Source: an uncultured Muribaculaceae bacterium (GTDB taxonomy: Bacteria; Bacteroidota; Bacteroidia; Bacteroidales; Muribaculaceae). Taken from it: a stretch of 64,000 nt of DNA. Of this stretch, positions 8,246-18,679 are shown one piece after another. Position 1 is the stretch's first letter, and each line of letters begins with the position of its first letter. The stretch spans positions 1 to 64,000 of the forward strand of contig CAJTZQ010000006.1 of NCBI GenBank assembly GCA_910583795.1. Direction: 5' to 3'. The notes below the pieces were generated by a model that ran no database searches, was not told the DNA's origin, and saw only the letters and a program-made list of their open reading frames with translations. Made by a program: the position numbers and the translations under genes.

Positions 8246-10120
8246 TTATTCCGGCTTACGCTTCACCTCATCCACATCTTTTATTCCATAGATATGGCTG
8301 ATTATCTTCTGCAGCTCGGAGTAGGAGTGAACCCCGAAAGAGAGCTGGCTTGTCACTATCGAATCCTGACAAGTAGAGTTGTAGGAATCTATATTCAGGT
8401 TAAGTTTGTTGGATATACAGTCTACGATATCAAGGAAAAGATGATGGCGGTCTACCGCCTTCACTGTCACTGTGACCGGATAAAGGGTATCGTCAGGTTC
8501 AAACTCCACGCTGACAATATCATCACCGAATTGCGAAGCAAGACGTATCGCTATGGGGCAATCACGCTTATGAAGTGTAAGTATGCCGTCTTTCCCTCGA
8601 AATCCAACCACCTCTTCTCCGGGGATAGGGCGGCAGCAATCGCATCGTTTAAATTTCGGCATGGGAAGGGAATCCAGATATGACTCGATGGCGTTCTTAG
8701 CCTTATAGCTCACCACGGTATTCAGCCATTCCTCTACCGGATGGGAAGTCGGGGAAGTGAATATCTCCACCACGTCGCCACGTCGCAACGGCGCTTTTAT
8801 TGACGAGAGGAAACCGTTGATGCGGGCATATTTGGCATGGTCGCCCACCTCTGAAGAGATCTCATAGGCGAAATCGAGCACTGATGATTTCTGGGGAAGC
8901 ACCACTGCCTTACCTTTCGGGGTGAAGACCATGATATCGTCGTTGTAGAAAGACGATGTCACTTTCTCCATGAAATCAATCCCCTCGGAGTGTTCCCCGA
9001 TTTCTCTGAGAACCCCGCGGAACTTGTCGACCCATCGCCCGATATAGTCTTGTGAACGTTCAGCCTGATAGCCGAGCCGGGAATTGCGCGTCATCCTTTC
9101 GCTCGATATATGCACCTCCTGCCATCTGCCGAAATCGGCAAGCAGTTTCACATGGAAGCTCTGATAGCCGTTTTCCTTGGGGGAATCGATATAGTTGGAA
9201 ATTCCTCCCGGCTTTTCCCTAAACCGGTCGGTAAGCACGGAATAGATGCGGAGCGCAATGTCTTTTTCATCTTCCCCTTCCGGGGTGGTGTAGATGATAT
9301 CGGTGAAATGACGGTATTTAAGATGGTTGAAGTCATCGCCGAACTTATGCATCTTTCTCCACACACTATACGGTTCACGATATTCCACAGCCACTTTCAC
9401 TGAAATACCTGCCTCTGCAAGGGTTGCCTCAAGCTGTATGCGGAACTGTTCGAGGCGTTCTTCCTGCTGGCGTTTGTCTTCTTCTATGAGGTTTGAGATC
9501 TCCTCGAATTCATGCGGGCAACGGAACCGGAAACTGAGATTTTCAAGTTCCGTCTTTACATGATAAAGCCCCAGACGGTTGGCGAGTGGGGCATAGAAAT
9601 AGTCTGTCTCTCCGGCAATCTTCATCTGTTTGTCGGGACGCATAGAGGAGAGGGTACGCATGTTGTGAAGTCGGTCGGCAAGTTTCACCATGATGGGACG
9701 TATGTCGCGCTGCATGGCGTTGAGCATCTGCTTGAAATTGTCGACCTGTTTGCTCATGTCGTAGTTTTTCTTTTCCTTTTTTGTGAGCACGTTCACAAGG
9801 AAAGCCACATCGTCGCCGAAACGGGACTGAAGTTCCTCTAACGGGTGAGGGGTGTCTTCCACCACATCATGGAGGAAAGCGGCGATCACGGAGTTGACAT
9901 CGAGATGAAGTTCTTCGGCAGCGATGTTCGCCACCGCTATGGGATGGAGGATATAGGGTTCACCGGTTTTTCTTACCTGTGGGGCGTGCGCCTCGCGTGC
10001 CAGTTCGAAAGCGTCGCGCAGTCTCACAAGGTCTGCATCCGCCGTGCGCGGTGCCATCACGTCGATCACGTGTTGTGCGCGTTCTTCTATTATCTTGTCA
10101 TAGTCCATGTCCATAGCCAT
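8246..10120 (-). CDS. RelA/SpoT-family (p)ppGpp hydrolase, degenerate synthetase
   Basis: Domains in order: an HD hydrolase (residues 35-190, with FLHDVVEDT H84-D85 and KLADRLHNMRT intact), a synthetase-like region (about 240-350), TGS (about 385-450), a zinc-finger/CC domain (FKRCDCCRPIPGEE) and a C-terminal ACT-like domain. In active synthetases a FDDIYDLLAIR-type motif carries the catalytic aspartate. Here residues 264-277 read FNHLKYRHFTDIIY, with no equivalent Asp or Arg. GYQSFH and EVHI, the later synthetase motifs, remain. Length (624) is somewhat short for the family. I infer a SpoT-like protein whose main job is to hydrolyse the alarmone, with synthesis carried out by another Rel outside the window. 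Confidence 0.85.
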   Translation of the reverse strand: MAMDMDYDKIIEERAQHVIDVMAPRTADADLVRLRDAFELAREAHAPQVRKTGEPYILHPIAVANIAAEELHLDVNSVIAAFLHDVVEDTPHPLEELQSRFGDDVAFLVNVLTKKEKKNYDMSKQVDNFKQMLNAMQRDIRPIMVKLADRLHNMRTLSSMRPDKQMKIAGETDYFYAPLANRLGLYHVKTELENLSFRFRCPHEFEEISNLIEEDKRQQEERLEQFRIQLEATLAEAGISVKVAVEYREPYSVWRKMHKFGDDFNHLKYRHFTDIIYTTPEGEDEKDIALRIYSVLTDRFREKPGGISNYIDSPKENGYQSFHVKLLADFGRWQEVHISSERMTRNSRLGYQAERSQDYIGRWVDKFRGVLREIGEHSEGIDFMEKVTSSFYNDDIMVFTPKGKAVVLPQKSSVLDFAYEISSEVGDHAKYARINGFLSSIKAPLRRGDVVEIFTSPTSHPVEEWLNTVVSYKAKNAIESYLDSLPMPKFKRCDCCRPIPGEEVVGFRGKDGILTLHKRDCPIAIRLASQFGDDIVSVEFEPDDTLYPVTVTVKAVDRHHLFLDIVDCISNKLNLNIDSYNSTCQDSIVTSQLSFGVHSYSELQKIISHIYGIKDVDEVKRKPE

Positions 10121-10277
10121 CTAAAATCTCGGGAGCAATATTTCGGCAAATATAACGATTCCTCCTCAAATTTACAATAGCCACACCCCAATCTTTCAGA
10201 AAAATCCTACAATGAAATCCCTCCGGTAAACGATACGGTCATTAGGCATTTCATAGTTTATATAAATCTACCATTTT

Positions 10278-11849
10278 CTAAATTGCATTATAAGCAGGAT
10301 CTGAAACCCATTCGGATATAGTCCGAGAGACTGTTGAAAAGTTTGCCCCGATTTTGATTATCCTGCGGTTTCCTGTTTTAAAAGGAAGAGCGTATTCCTT
10401 GTTTTCAATTTGATCAAGAGCTTCCTTTGCCGAGCCGTCAAGCTTCAGTTCTATAATGTAATAAAACTTTTCAGTCACTACAAAAAGATCTATTCTGCCA
10501 TTAGATGTGCGATACTCAGTCCTGACATCAAGCCCCACAAGCATCATCAATATCAACAATGCATTGTGAATGTTTTGCTCCCGTTCCATCTCCATATCAT
10601 AAGGAACGGCAGAAAACATGCTTTTCAACCTTCCCATAAATGCCTGTACATCTCCCCTATTGAGTTCATTTACAAATTCAACAACGAAAAAACGGGTGTC
10701 ATACTGATGCAAATTGGCATATACAGGCAACAGATAAGAAAGGAAACCTTCTTCCACTTCCCTGTTTGGCAACCCCAACGTATATATATCGGTAGCCTGA
10801 TCATACCCCTTTATTGTAAGATATCCACTCTGATATAGCAACGCAACCGGTCTTGGATTATCATAATCAAGACCTTTCATCGCTTCCAGACTGCATTTGG
10901 TATTAATCAACTTATTCAGATCTGCATTGCAATGCTTAAGTTGTTCTTTAAGAAGTGTAGGCTGTCCGGATTCTATCCAATAATTGCCATATCTCTCCTT
11001 ATCCATCACTTTCATAAGAGAATAAGGATTATACATTTCCTTACCCTCTGAAGAAAAGCGATATCCGTCATAACGCCTTTTTAATTCCGCACAGGTTTCC
11101 TCAGGAAGAGTATTATATTTTTGACTCAGAGTCTCGATTCCTATCTGAAAATTACTCAGCAACTCCTCTTCTGATATCCCACATATATCACTGTACGCAT
11201 CATCAAACGATATATCATCGATATTATTAAGTCCTGAAAAAACGCTCAGCTTCCCAAAACGGCTCACACCGGTAAGGAAAACCATCCTTATATAGTCGGC
11301 ACCGCTCTTGAAATTTGAATATAATGCCGACAATTGATTGCGGAATTGCTCAAAACGTTCGGAATCATTAAGGTTGTTGACAAGAGGTTTGTCATATTCA
11401 TCAACAAGTATTACAGCTCTTCTACCGGTTTTCTGATATGCAAGTCTCAACAAATGTTCAAACCTCTCACCGACTTCCCGGTCTGCATATTGATTTCCAT
11501 ACTTATCTTCCCACTCTTCAAGATGACGATGCAACCGTTGAGTTAAATTCTCCCCATCTGTATATTCCCCGGTATTCAGATCGAGATAAAAAACCGGATA
11601 TTCCTGCCAGTCCCATTCCATACTGTCGGCATATAAACCCTTAAAAAGATGGCGTTTCGCTTGAAAAAAGCATTTAAGCGTAGACAAAAAAAGACTCTTC
11701 CCGAATCTCCGGGGCCGACTCAGGAAATAATAATTGCCGCCAAACAATAGTTCTTCGATAAAACGGGTCTTGTCAATATATAGCCTGTTCTGTTCCCGCA
11801 AAACCTCAAAAGACTGTTGTCCGACAGGATATCTGACTCTCTTTGCCAT
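10278..11849 (-). CDS. AAA-ATPase-like/PD-(D/E)XK nuclease-family protein
   Basis: A 523-residue protein of a family very common in Bacteroidetes. An N-terminal ATPase domain carries a variant Walker A (RPRRFGKSLFLSTL, about residues 40-53) and a Walker B (AVILVDEYDKPL). The C-terminal PD-(D/E)XK fold shows NGRIDLFV then YYIIELKLDGSAKEALDQI (about 435-475), with the D and ExK residues present. Members occur in many copies per genome and are suspected mobile or conflict-related proteins, but the family's function is unproven. The gene is isolated, with no partner in the same orientation. Confidence 0.85.
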   Translation of the reverse strand: MAKRVRYPVGQQSFEVLREQNRLYIDKTRFIEELLFGGNYYFLSRPRRFGKSLFLSTLKCFFQAKRHLFKGLYADSMEWDWQEYPVFYLDLNTGEYTDGENLTQRLHRHLEEWEDKYGNQYADREVGERFEHLLRLAYQKTGRRAVILVDEYDKPLVNNLNDSERFEQFRNQLSALYSNFKSGADYIRMVFLTGVSRFGKLSVFSGLNNIDDISFDDAYSDICGISEEELLSNFQIGIETLSQKYNTLPEETCAELKRRYDGYRFSSEGKEMYNPYSLMKVMDKERYGNYWIESGQPTLLKEQLKHCNADLNKLINTKCSLEAMKGLDYDNPRPVALLYQSGYLTIKGYDQATDIYTLGLPNREVEEGFLSYLLPVYANLHQYDTRFFVVEFVNELNRGDVQAFMGRLKSMFSAVPYDMEMEREQNIHNALLILMMLVGLDVRTEYRTSNGRIDLFVVTEKFYYIIELKLDGSAKEALDQIENKEYALPFKTGNRRIIKIGANFSTVSRTISEWVSDPAYNAI

Positions 11850-11944
11850 ATCAATAAATTTTACCCAAATTTATATAATTATTCTCACAATATAAATACA
11901 TCTTAGCCATTTAACTCATATTAACACTTAATTTTGATTATATC

Positions 11945-11976
11945 TTTGTATGATAAAAACATATTGTCTAACTTTG
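11945..11976 (+). promoter_or_regulatory. Bacteroidetes-type promoter
   Basis: TTTG at 11945-11948 and TAACTTTG at 11969-11976 are separated by 20 bases and fit the Bacteroidetes sigma consensus. The first ATG downstream is at 12008, giving a short leader. Confidence 0.65.
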
Positions 11977-12007
11977 TGTTGACATCATAAACAAAACACA
12001 TATTATT

Positions 12008-12160
12008 ATGAAACCAATCGACAAACCCCATGATAATAATGATTGGATGAAACAAAGTTTCCATTCGGAGAACTTGCATACCCATAAGGTCAGACTTACT
12101 CCGGTATCAGAAGAGGAACGCGAAAAATATAGAGTTCCCTCTTATGGTTATATACTCTGA
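12008..12160 (+). CDS. Small hypothetical protein (50 aa)
   Basis: An open frame of 50 residues (MKPIDKPHDNNDWMKQSFH...PSYGYIL), polar and without a signal peptide or membrane segment, begins 32 bases after a good promoter. The segment LTPVSEEEREKYRVPSYGY looks like a structured tail. It precedes a frameshifted gene by 33 bases in the same direction, which recalls two-gene modules with a small first partner. I do not recognise the family. The promoter, spacing and lack of any competing frame are the grounds for calling it. Confidence 0.45.
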   Translation: MKPIDKPHDNNDWMKQSFHSENLHTHKVRLTPVSEEEREKYRVPSYGYIL

Positions 12161-12193
12161 CTATGCTAAATTTTTTATAATGCGTCTATAATT

Positions 12194-12732
12194 ATGCGAA
12201 CCGAAGATCCATCTTCGCTTCGCATTGTTGATTTATGGACTTTCCGTTCCATTAAAAGCAATAAAAGATACATCGTAGAGATCGAACACTTTTCAAACAA
12301 TTTTTTCGGAATCAAATTTTATTGGAAAGGGGTTGCCAATAGCAAAAAACGGTATTCTTTTTTAACTAACGACAACGAGCCAAGAACCATTGTTATATGT
12401 CATGTATTCAAATAATGCTTAAATATCATGAGAACCATCCCTTAGCTTCCTTTGGATTTGTAGCAGCAGAAGATAATCAACATAACAACGCAACATTACA
12501 TAATACTACTATTCAAAACAACTGTATCAATAAACGATTCCGGTTTTATCGCCGTATGATGCTTTCTTTATTCAGTCCGGAAAAATTTTGTCAATATTCT
12601 GACAAAAAATCCAATATCTATCTTCTTCTGAACAAATATACCTTAAGACAAAGACATATTACCCTTCAAATGATAGAAAAAGAAATAGAAGCCTTATATG
12701 AAGGAGAATATTCAATCACTCCCGAAGATTAA
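12194..12732 (+). pseudogene. Frameshifted hypothetical gene (ASFGF family)
   Basis: Two overlapping frames read as one protein. The first (12194-12415) gives VDLWTFRSIKSNKRYIVEIE, IKFYWKG and NDNEPRTIVI. The second (12397-12732) continues with SCIQIMLKYHENHPLASFGF, RFRFYRRMM, FSPEKF and IYLLLNK. From memory, Bacteroidetes hypothetical proteins of about 150 residues carry these blocks contiguously (NEARPVI-x-TCIxIML then SSFGF). A single missing base near 12398-12400 would restore the frame. The function of the family is unknown to me. Confidence 0.55.
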
Positions 12733-12747
12733 TTAATTTGGAGAGGT

Positions 12748-14124
12748 CTACCCGAATACCTTGGCGAGGAGGATAACCGCGATAAGGACAGGCGCGATAT
12801 ATTTCACAATGAACATTATCGCCGGAATAAAGGTGGCCGACAAGGTGCCGTGGTTGGAAAGCTCCTTGCGGAAAAACTGCTTCGGCGCAAACCATCCAAG
12901 ATATATACACGTCAATATGGCGACTGTCGGGAGCATATAGTTGGTTGCCACAGTGTCAAGGAAATCAAACAGGTTCATACCTGCTATCTTGAAATCGGCA
13001 AGCACTCCCTGTGAAAGCGAACATAAAGTGCTCAACACAGTCAAAGGAAGCATAACCCATACACATGCCTTCGTCCTTGACAAACCGAAACGGTCTTGCA
13101 TAAAAGCGATCGAGACCTCGGCAAGAGATATGGTGGAAGTAAGAGCCGCCACGGCAAGCAGAAGGAAAAAGAGAGCAGACCACAATTGAGTCAAAGGCAT
13201 ACGAGCAAACACCTCCGGAAGAGTGACAAACACCAATGTCGCACCCTCAAGACTCTCCCCGTCAAGACCGAACGACATCACTGCCGGAAATATGATAAAA
13301 CCCATCAACAACGCCACCAAGAGATCAAGCCCCGACACAGTGAGCGCAGTGTTGGCAAGATTGGTCTTACGAGGGAAATAACCGGAATAAGTGATAAGAA
13401 TACCCATACCGAGCGAAAGCGAGAAGAAAGCCTGTCCGAGAGCGTTGATCACAACCCCGGGAGTAATCTTTGAGAAATCGGGGTTAAGGAAAAAAGCAAG
13501 TCCTTCGAATGCCTTCGGGAAAGTCATCGCAACACATGCAAACACCAACAGAAGCAAGAACAGAACAGGCATCATCACATTACTCATTTTCTCTATTCCT
13601 TTCTGCACCCCCTTGAGAAGGATGAAAAGGTTGACTGCTATCATGATATAAGTCATGACAAGAGGTTTCCAACTGCCGGTGATATATTCACCCATGCGTG
13701 CGTGAAAAGACGCAGCCATCGGGTCAGCAGCCGTTTCCGAACCTGCCACAGGGGCATAAAGATTGCCTGTGATCGACTGCCAGAGATATTCGAGTGTCCA
13801 TCCAGCCACAACCATGTAGAACGACAAAATAAGGTAAGAGGCAAGAATCGCAAGCGCACCTATGCCCCACCACTTTTTCCCCGGCGATAGTTTCATAAAC
13901 GCTCCTACAGCATCACTATTCGTGCCGCGTCCAAGAGAAAATTCCGCAAGCATAACGGGAATGCCAAGAAGAAGCACACAAAGTATATAAACAATCAGAA
14001 ACGCCGCACCACCGTTTGCCTGGGCCTCCGCAGGGAATCTCCATACATTACCAAGTCCTACTGCAGAACCGACCGTAGCGGCTATAAGTCCGATACGGCT
14101 TCCGAATTTCGCCTTTTTTACCAT
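12748..14124 (-). CDS. Sodium-dependent transporter, NSS/SNF family
   Basis: A 458-residue polytopic membrane protein with about eleven to twelve hydrophobic helices. The N-terminal signature of the neurotransmitter:sodium symporter family is clear (FGSRIGLIAATVGSAVGLGNVWRFP, residues 7-31), with the glycine-rich unwound TM1 that binds Na+ and substrate. NGGAAFLIVYILC forms the next helix. Bacterial relatives carry amino acids or related compounds with Na+; the substrate cannot be read from sequence. The gene is monocistronic on the minus strand, with a short tandem repeat in its upstream gap. Confidence 0.92.
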   Translation of the reverse strand: MVKKAKFGSRIGLIAATVGSAVGLGNVWRFPAEAQANGGAAFLIVYILCVLLLGIPVMLAEFSLGRGTNSDAVGAFMKLSPGKKWWGIGALAILASYLILSFYMVVAGWTLEYLWQSITGNLYAPVAGSETAADPMAASFHARMGEYITGSWKPLVMTYIMIAVNLFILLKGVQKGIEKMSNVMMPVLFLLLLVFACVAMTFPKAFEGLAFFLNPDFSKITPGVVINALGQAFFSLSLGMGILITYSGYFPRKTNLANTALTVSGLDLLVALLMGFIIFPAVMSFGLDGESLEGATLVFVTLPEVFARMPLTQLWSALFFLLLAVAALTSTISLAEVSIAFMQDRFGLSRTKACVWVMLPLTVLSTLCSLSQGVLADFKIAGMNLFDFLDTVATNYMLPTVAILTCIYLGWFAPKQFFRKELSNHGTLSATFIPAIMFIVKYIAPVLIAVILLAKVFG

Positions 14125-14190
14125 ATTTTACCTGTTTTTAGGGTCTTTCCCTATTTATAACGCAAAATTAATAAAAAAGTCGCAATTTCG

Positions 14191-14259
14191 TTGTCTGTTT
14201 TCCGTTGTCCGTTTTCCGTTGTCTGTTTTCCGTTGTCTATTGTCAGGTTCCCGTTGTCC
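14191..14259. repeat. Four tandem 14-bp units
   Basis: Units TTGTCTGTTTTCCG at 14191, 14205 (one change) and 14219, then a degraded fourth from 14233. They lie in the gap between the symporter and the regulator gene. Confidence 0.8.
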
Positions 14260-14323
14260 CTTATTCATTATATTAGCTTAATATCCCGACATACTTCAAT
14301 TATGCATCATGAATTATGCATTA

Positions 14324-17300
14324 TCAATCTTCTCTCCCTTTAATCCGGTTGAGATATTCAGTCGGGGTCATGCCGAATTCATCTTTAAAACACTGACGGA
14401 AATATGCCACGCTATTCATCCCCACCTTGAAAGCTATCTCGGAGAACGTGTATTGACCGTCGAGGAGAAGATTTTCCGCCATCTACATCTTTGTCTTCCT
14501 TATGTATTCGTTCGGAGAGATACCAGTGAGTGCCTTTACTTTACGATAAAGTGTAGACGTACTCATGCACATGCTTCCGGCAATGAAATTCACATCCACA
14601 TTCTCAGACGGAATATTGTCAATGATCGACTTATTCACTTTCTCAAGGAACTGACGATCCACGTCACTTAGAGATTTCAACAGGCGCTCCCGCTTAGCCT
14701 CGATTGAGTCCGCCCCTTCAGTGGCAACTGGTTCCGGACGACCGGCAAACGTTTCTGTCAGTTTCATTCGCTGCAGAAGAAGGTTGTTGATACGGCTCTG
14801 AAGAAGCGACGAACTGAACGGTTTCGTCAGATAGCTGTCGGCACCGCTTGCATAACCCTCCTCCCTGTCAGCTTCCGATTCTTTGGCGGTGAGCAATATC
14901 ACAGGGATATGACTCGTGCGAATATCCTCTTTCAGACGACGGGTCATCTCAATCCCATCCATCACCGGCATCATTATGTCGCTCACCACAAGGCTCGGCA
15001 TGATTTCAAAGGCGCATTCCAGACCCTCTTTCCCGTTTTCTGCACATCTCACGTCGTATAGATCGGTAAACGACTGACTGATATATTCTCGGATATCCTC
15101 ATTGTCTTCTACCACAAGGATCAACGGCTTACGCTCTCCTGCCGGAACCTCCCTCGCTGCATTGTTATCATTATCTGATTTCTCCGACACTTCCTCTTCA
15201 AAATGCAGTGCTTCAGGATAGGGATCGCTCACCGGGAGTGAAACAGTGAACACTGTTCCTTTCCCTTCCTCACTTGCCACAGTAATTGAGCCGTGATGGA
15301 GTGTAACCAGATTCTTCACGAGCGCAAGCCCTATGCCCGTGCCCGCAGCCTGGTGCGGGCCCTTTTCCTGATAATATCTATCAAATATATGACATATCGC
15401 AGAATGCGATATGCCGACACCGGTGTCGGCGACCGTAATCTCCACATTGTCGGCTTCACGCCGACAATTTATCCTGACCGTCCCCTGGCTGGTATATTTC
15501 ATAGAATTTGAAATCAAGTTGTCAAGGACAACCTGCACCACTTCCTTGTCATAAAGAATTTGCATGTCGCCCGATTCCGTTGTGACCTCAACACTCACTT
15601 CCGGATTTCTGTTAAGCTCCTTATATTTAAGAGAAACTTCATAAACCGTGGCGGCAATATTCCCTCGACGCACACACAACCGGCGGTTCTGGGTCTCGGT
15701 CTTACGAAATTCAAGAATACCGTTGACAAGATCAAGGAGCCGCCCGGCATTTCTATGAACCATGCCAAGACTCCTCCTCTCTCTATCGGGAATAGCGTTG
15801 TCTTTTGCAAGATCTTCGAGAGGGCCTACAATCAATGTGAGCGGAGTACGCAATTCATGGGTGATATTCGTATAGAAACGAAGCCTCTCATCGTTCAATT
15901 CCTGCTCTTTTGTGTGGCGTTCCTTCTCTGCTTTAAGCTGTGCCTCGGCATTGACCCTCTTCCGATAGAAATAAAGAAGGGCACCCACCACAACAAGAGC
16001 TGCTATAACATAAAATGTTTTAGCCCACCAGGAAAGCCAGAACGGTGGAGGAAGCGTAATTTTTAAAACCGCCGGTTCACCCCATTCCTGATTTCTCACA
16101 CGGCATCTCACTTTGAATACATACGTACCCGGCGAGAGATCGCGGAAAGTGGCTACATTTACATTGCGCGGCATAACCCACCTGTCGACCACCCCCTCAA
16201 GCATATACTCATATTCCACTTCTCCGGCAAGAGCAAAGTTGCGGGAAGAAAACAAGACATCAAAACTATTCTGTCCGGCATTCAGACGAATCTCACTTTT
16301 TCCCGTGACTTGAATATCAACGTCACCGTCAACACCCTCAGCTGAATTACTCAACAGCAGAAGCTCCACAATCATTGGGATAGGGGTGGCAACCTTTTCA
16401 AGCACTTTTGACGGATTGAACACACAGAGTCCGCTTATCGCTCCGAAATAAATATTACCTTGTCGGTCAGTAGCCACGCTTCTTCCCAAAAAATTACCGA
16501 TAGGCACATTGTCTCGATGAGTGTAATTATAGACCTCTCCGTTTCGCAGACAACTTATACCTCCGTTTGTGGAAATCCAAATACACCCGCTGCGGTCTTG
16601 GGCAATAGCGAGAATATGACTGTTGCCGAGACCTGACGTACGATTTATAATATTTATTTTGTCAGGAGCACCCATAATGTCGTCAAAACAAAGCAAACCC
16701 TCTCCTGTGGCAACGAGTATACGGTTGTCTCGCGTACGAAAAATATGATTGACAGTGTTAGACGGGATTCCGGAATTGACATCATATCGTCTTATCTCTT
16801 TAAAATTTTTGTCTGTCACGATCAATCCGGCACCGAAAGTGCCGATAAGGAACGTGTCGTCAGAAAGAGTGAACACCGACCTCACCAAATTATTGCCGAC
16901 ATCAAAGGGTCCTTCCATCGACTTGGTCGCGGGATCATAGCGCCACACACCGATTGATGAGCCGAAAAGGATTTTTCCATAATTATCAGACGTGATATCA
17001 CGCACATCCACACCTCCAGATGCCGGGAAAACTGTCTCAAATTTCCCTGAAACATTATCATATCTGCAAGCCCCTTCATTAAAAAATCCAAACCACAACG
17101 TTCCCCCCGCATCCTTATATGATGCCTGAACAATAAAACCTGGCAGACTCCCTTTCTCTTTACTGAAACTATCCACCAGCCGGTCACAGTCATACATCTC
17201 CAGAAGTCCGCTGTCTTTTCCTACCCAAAGACAGTTGTTATTGTCAACCATTACTGTAAGGACGCTATTGGCAGAGAGTACCTCCCCCTTTGCGGAAGCA

Positions 17301-18391
17301 ATTCTTGCCGGATGAAGCCGAAATGCAGGCAAATTAGGGCTTATAACATTGACGCCTCCTCCCCAGCTTCCTGCCCACACATTGGAATAATCGTCTTCAT
17401 ACAGGCATCTCACGGAAGGGCTGGAAAGGCTGTTCATTCCGAAACCGGATCTTATCACTTTGCATTCCATTTCTTCGGGATGCGAAAACATGGAGTCGGA
17501 AAGTTCCATGACCGCGATTCCTCCCCTTTCCATTGCCACCCAAAGGAGATTATTGGAAAACTGTCTTATAGCTCCCACAGAATGTCGCAACTCGGGATAA
17601 TAATCCGCAAAATTTGTGAATGTATTCCCGTCTTGGTTATACAACACAGGGCCTCTGTATGTACCAAGCCATACATTGTTAAGGGAATCTTTGTAGACGC
17701 AGTTGAGATGAGACGAAGGCAATCCTCCGGCAACTCCCGGATTAGCCTCGAAATGACGCGCTGTTTTCTTCTCCACATCTATTATGGAGAAACCTGCATA
17801 TTCATGGGCAACATATAAAAATCCGTCATCCCCGTCAAAAATGCTCCACACCGCCACATCAGGAAGCCCCTTGACGGTCTTGCTGTCGTAATGCTCGAAT
17901 TTTCCCGTATCCGGATTGAAATGATCGATACCGCTTGAATAAGTGGCAACCCATATTCCTCCGTCTGATGCGGGGGTCACGGCAGTGACATCATCAGTGG
18001 CAAGAGATGCCGGATCATCATGAGAATGCCGATAAGAAAGAAACTCCCCCTTTTCATAATCATATCCGTCAAGACCTGCCCTTTGAGTGGCTATCCAGAC
18101 AATAGGACGACGGGGATCATCTATGATTCCGTTAAGTTCGTTGCCTGTGACCGACGATGACTTCGCTATCTCATCCTTAAAATATGTCTTGAAATTATGT
18201 CCGTCAAACCGATTGAGTCCTTCATCGGTGGCGATCCAGATAAATCCTTGCTTATCTTGAGTGATCCCCACGACATGGTTATTGCTCAATCCGCTCTCCA
18301 CACCAAGATAATTGACGGAGAATTCATCGCGGACAGCAGCAGCTGAAACCGAAGTGAGAAATATTAATAGAAAAATGAAAACGTGTTTCAT
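14324..18391 (-). CDS. Hybrid two-component system regulator of the PUL, in-frame amber codon
   Basis: The start is set at MKHVFIFLL, where the signal peptide begins. Order: about fourteen periplasmic propeller repeats (IWIATDEGLNRFDG type), a Y_Y_Y domain (VEYEYMLEGVVDRW), a membrane helix (FYVIAALVVVGALLYFY), histidine kinase (NITHELRTPLTL, then GTGIGLALVKNL), receiver (LVVSDIMMPVMDG) and an AraC-type HTH. A TAG at 14485-14483 interrupts the HTH after EYIRKTKM. The same frame then continues for 52 codons through MAENLLLDGQYTFSEIAF and GMTPTEYLNRI, the expected second half of the domain, to a TGA at 14326-14324. Relatives have a lysine codon at this place, so AAG to TAG is likely. Without suppression the product lacks the second DNA-binding helix pair. 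It is divergent from, and should control, the downstream glycan genes. Confidence 0.85.
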
Positions 18392-18456
18392 GGTGTTATG
18401 TGATTTTGGTGTCATAGCGGCGCGACAATCATGCCGCCACGGTTTGTTTTTCGCTT

Positions 18457-18464
18457 CAAAGATA
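18457..18464 (-). promoter_or_regulatory. Candidate -7 box for the regulator gene
   Basis: Read on the minus strand this is TATCTTTG, a full match to TAnnTTTG, about 65 bases before the regulator start. No good TTTG lies 19-21 bases further upstream. Confidence 0.4.
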
Positions 18465-18572
18465 GAGGTTTTTTCTTTGACATAGAACAGTATTTCAATC
18501 ATCTGAGGCAGGTTGCATGATTTCCATACCTATCTTGCATGATTTTTCAGCCGCCTCTTCACAACGTTGATA

Positions 18573-18580
18573 TAAATTTG
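18573..18580 (+). promoter_or_regulatory. Candidate -7 box for the glycan operon
   Basis: TAAATTTG matches the consensus and lies 100 bases before the first lipoprotein gene. The -33 position has no TTTG, as might be expected of an activator-dependent promoter. Confidence 0.35.
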
Positions 18581-18679
18581 CACCCGAAATCCGATTTCTA
18601 TACACTTTCCATGATTTTCCAGATTTCACCCATTCAAAGAATTTATCAACATAATATATTAATCAAATCTTAAAATCGC

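Noticed and set aside
14309..14671. Plus-strand open frame at the end of the regulator gene
   Set aside because: It is the antisense of the regulator's HTH-coding region. The minus strand there clearly encodes the rest of the AraC-type domain after the amber codon.
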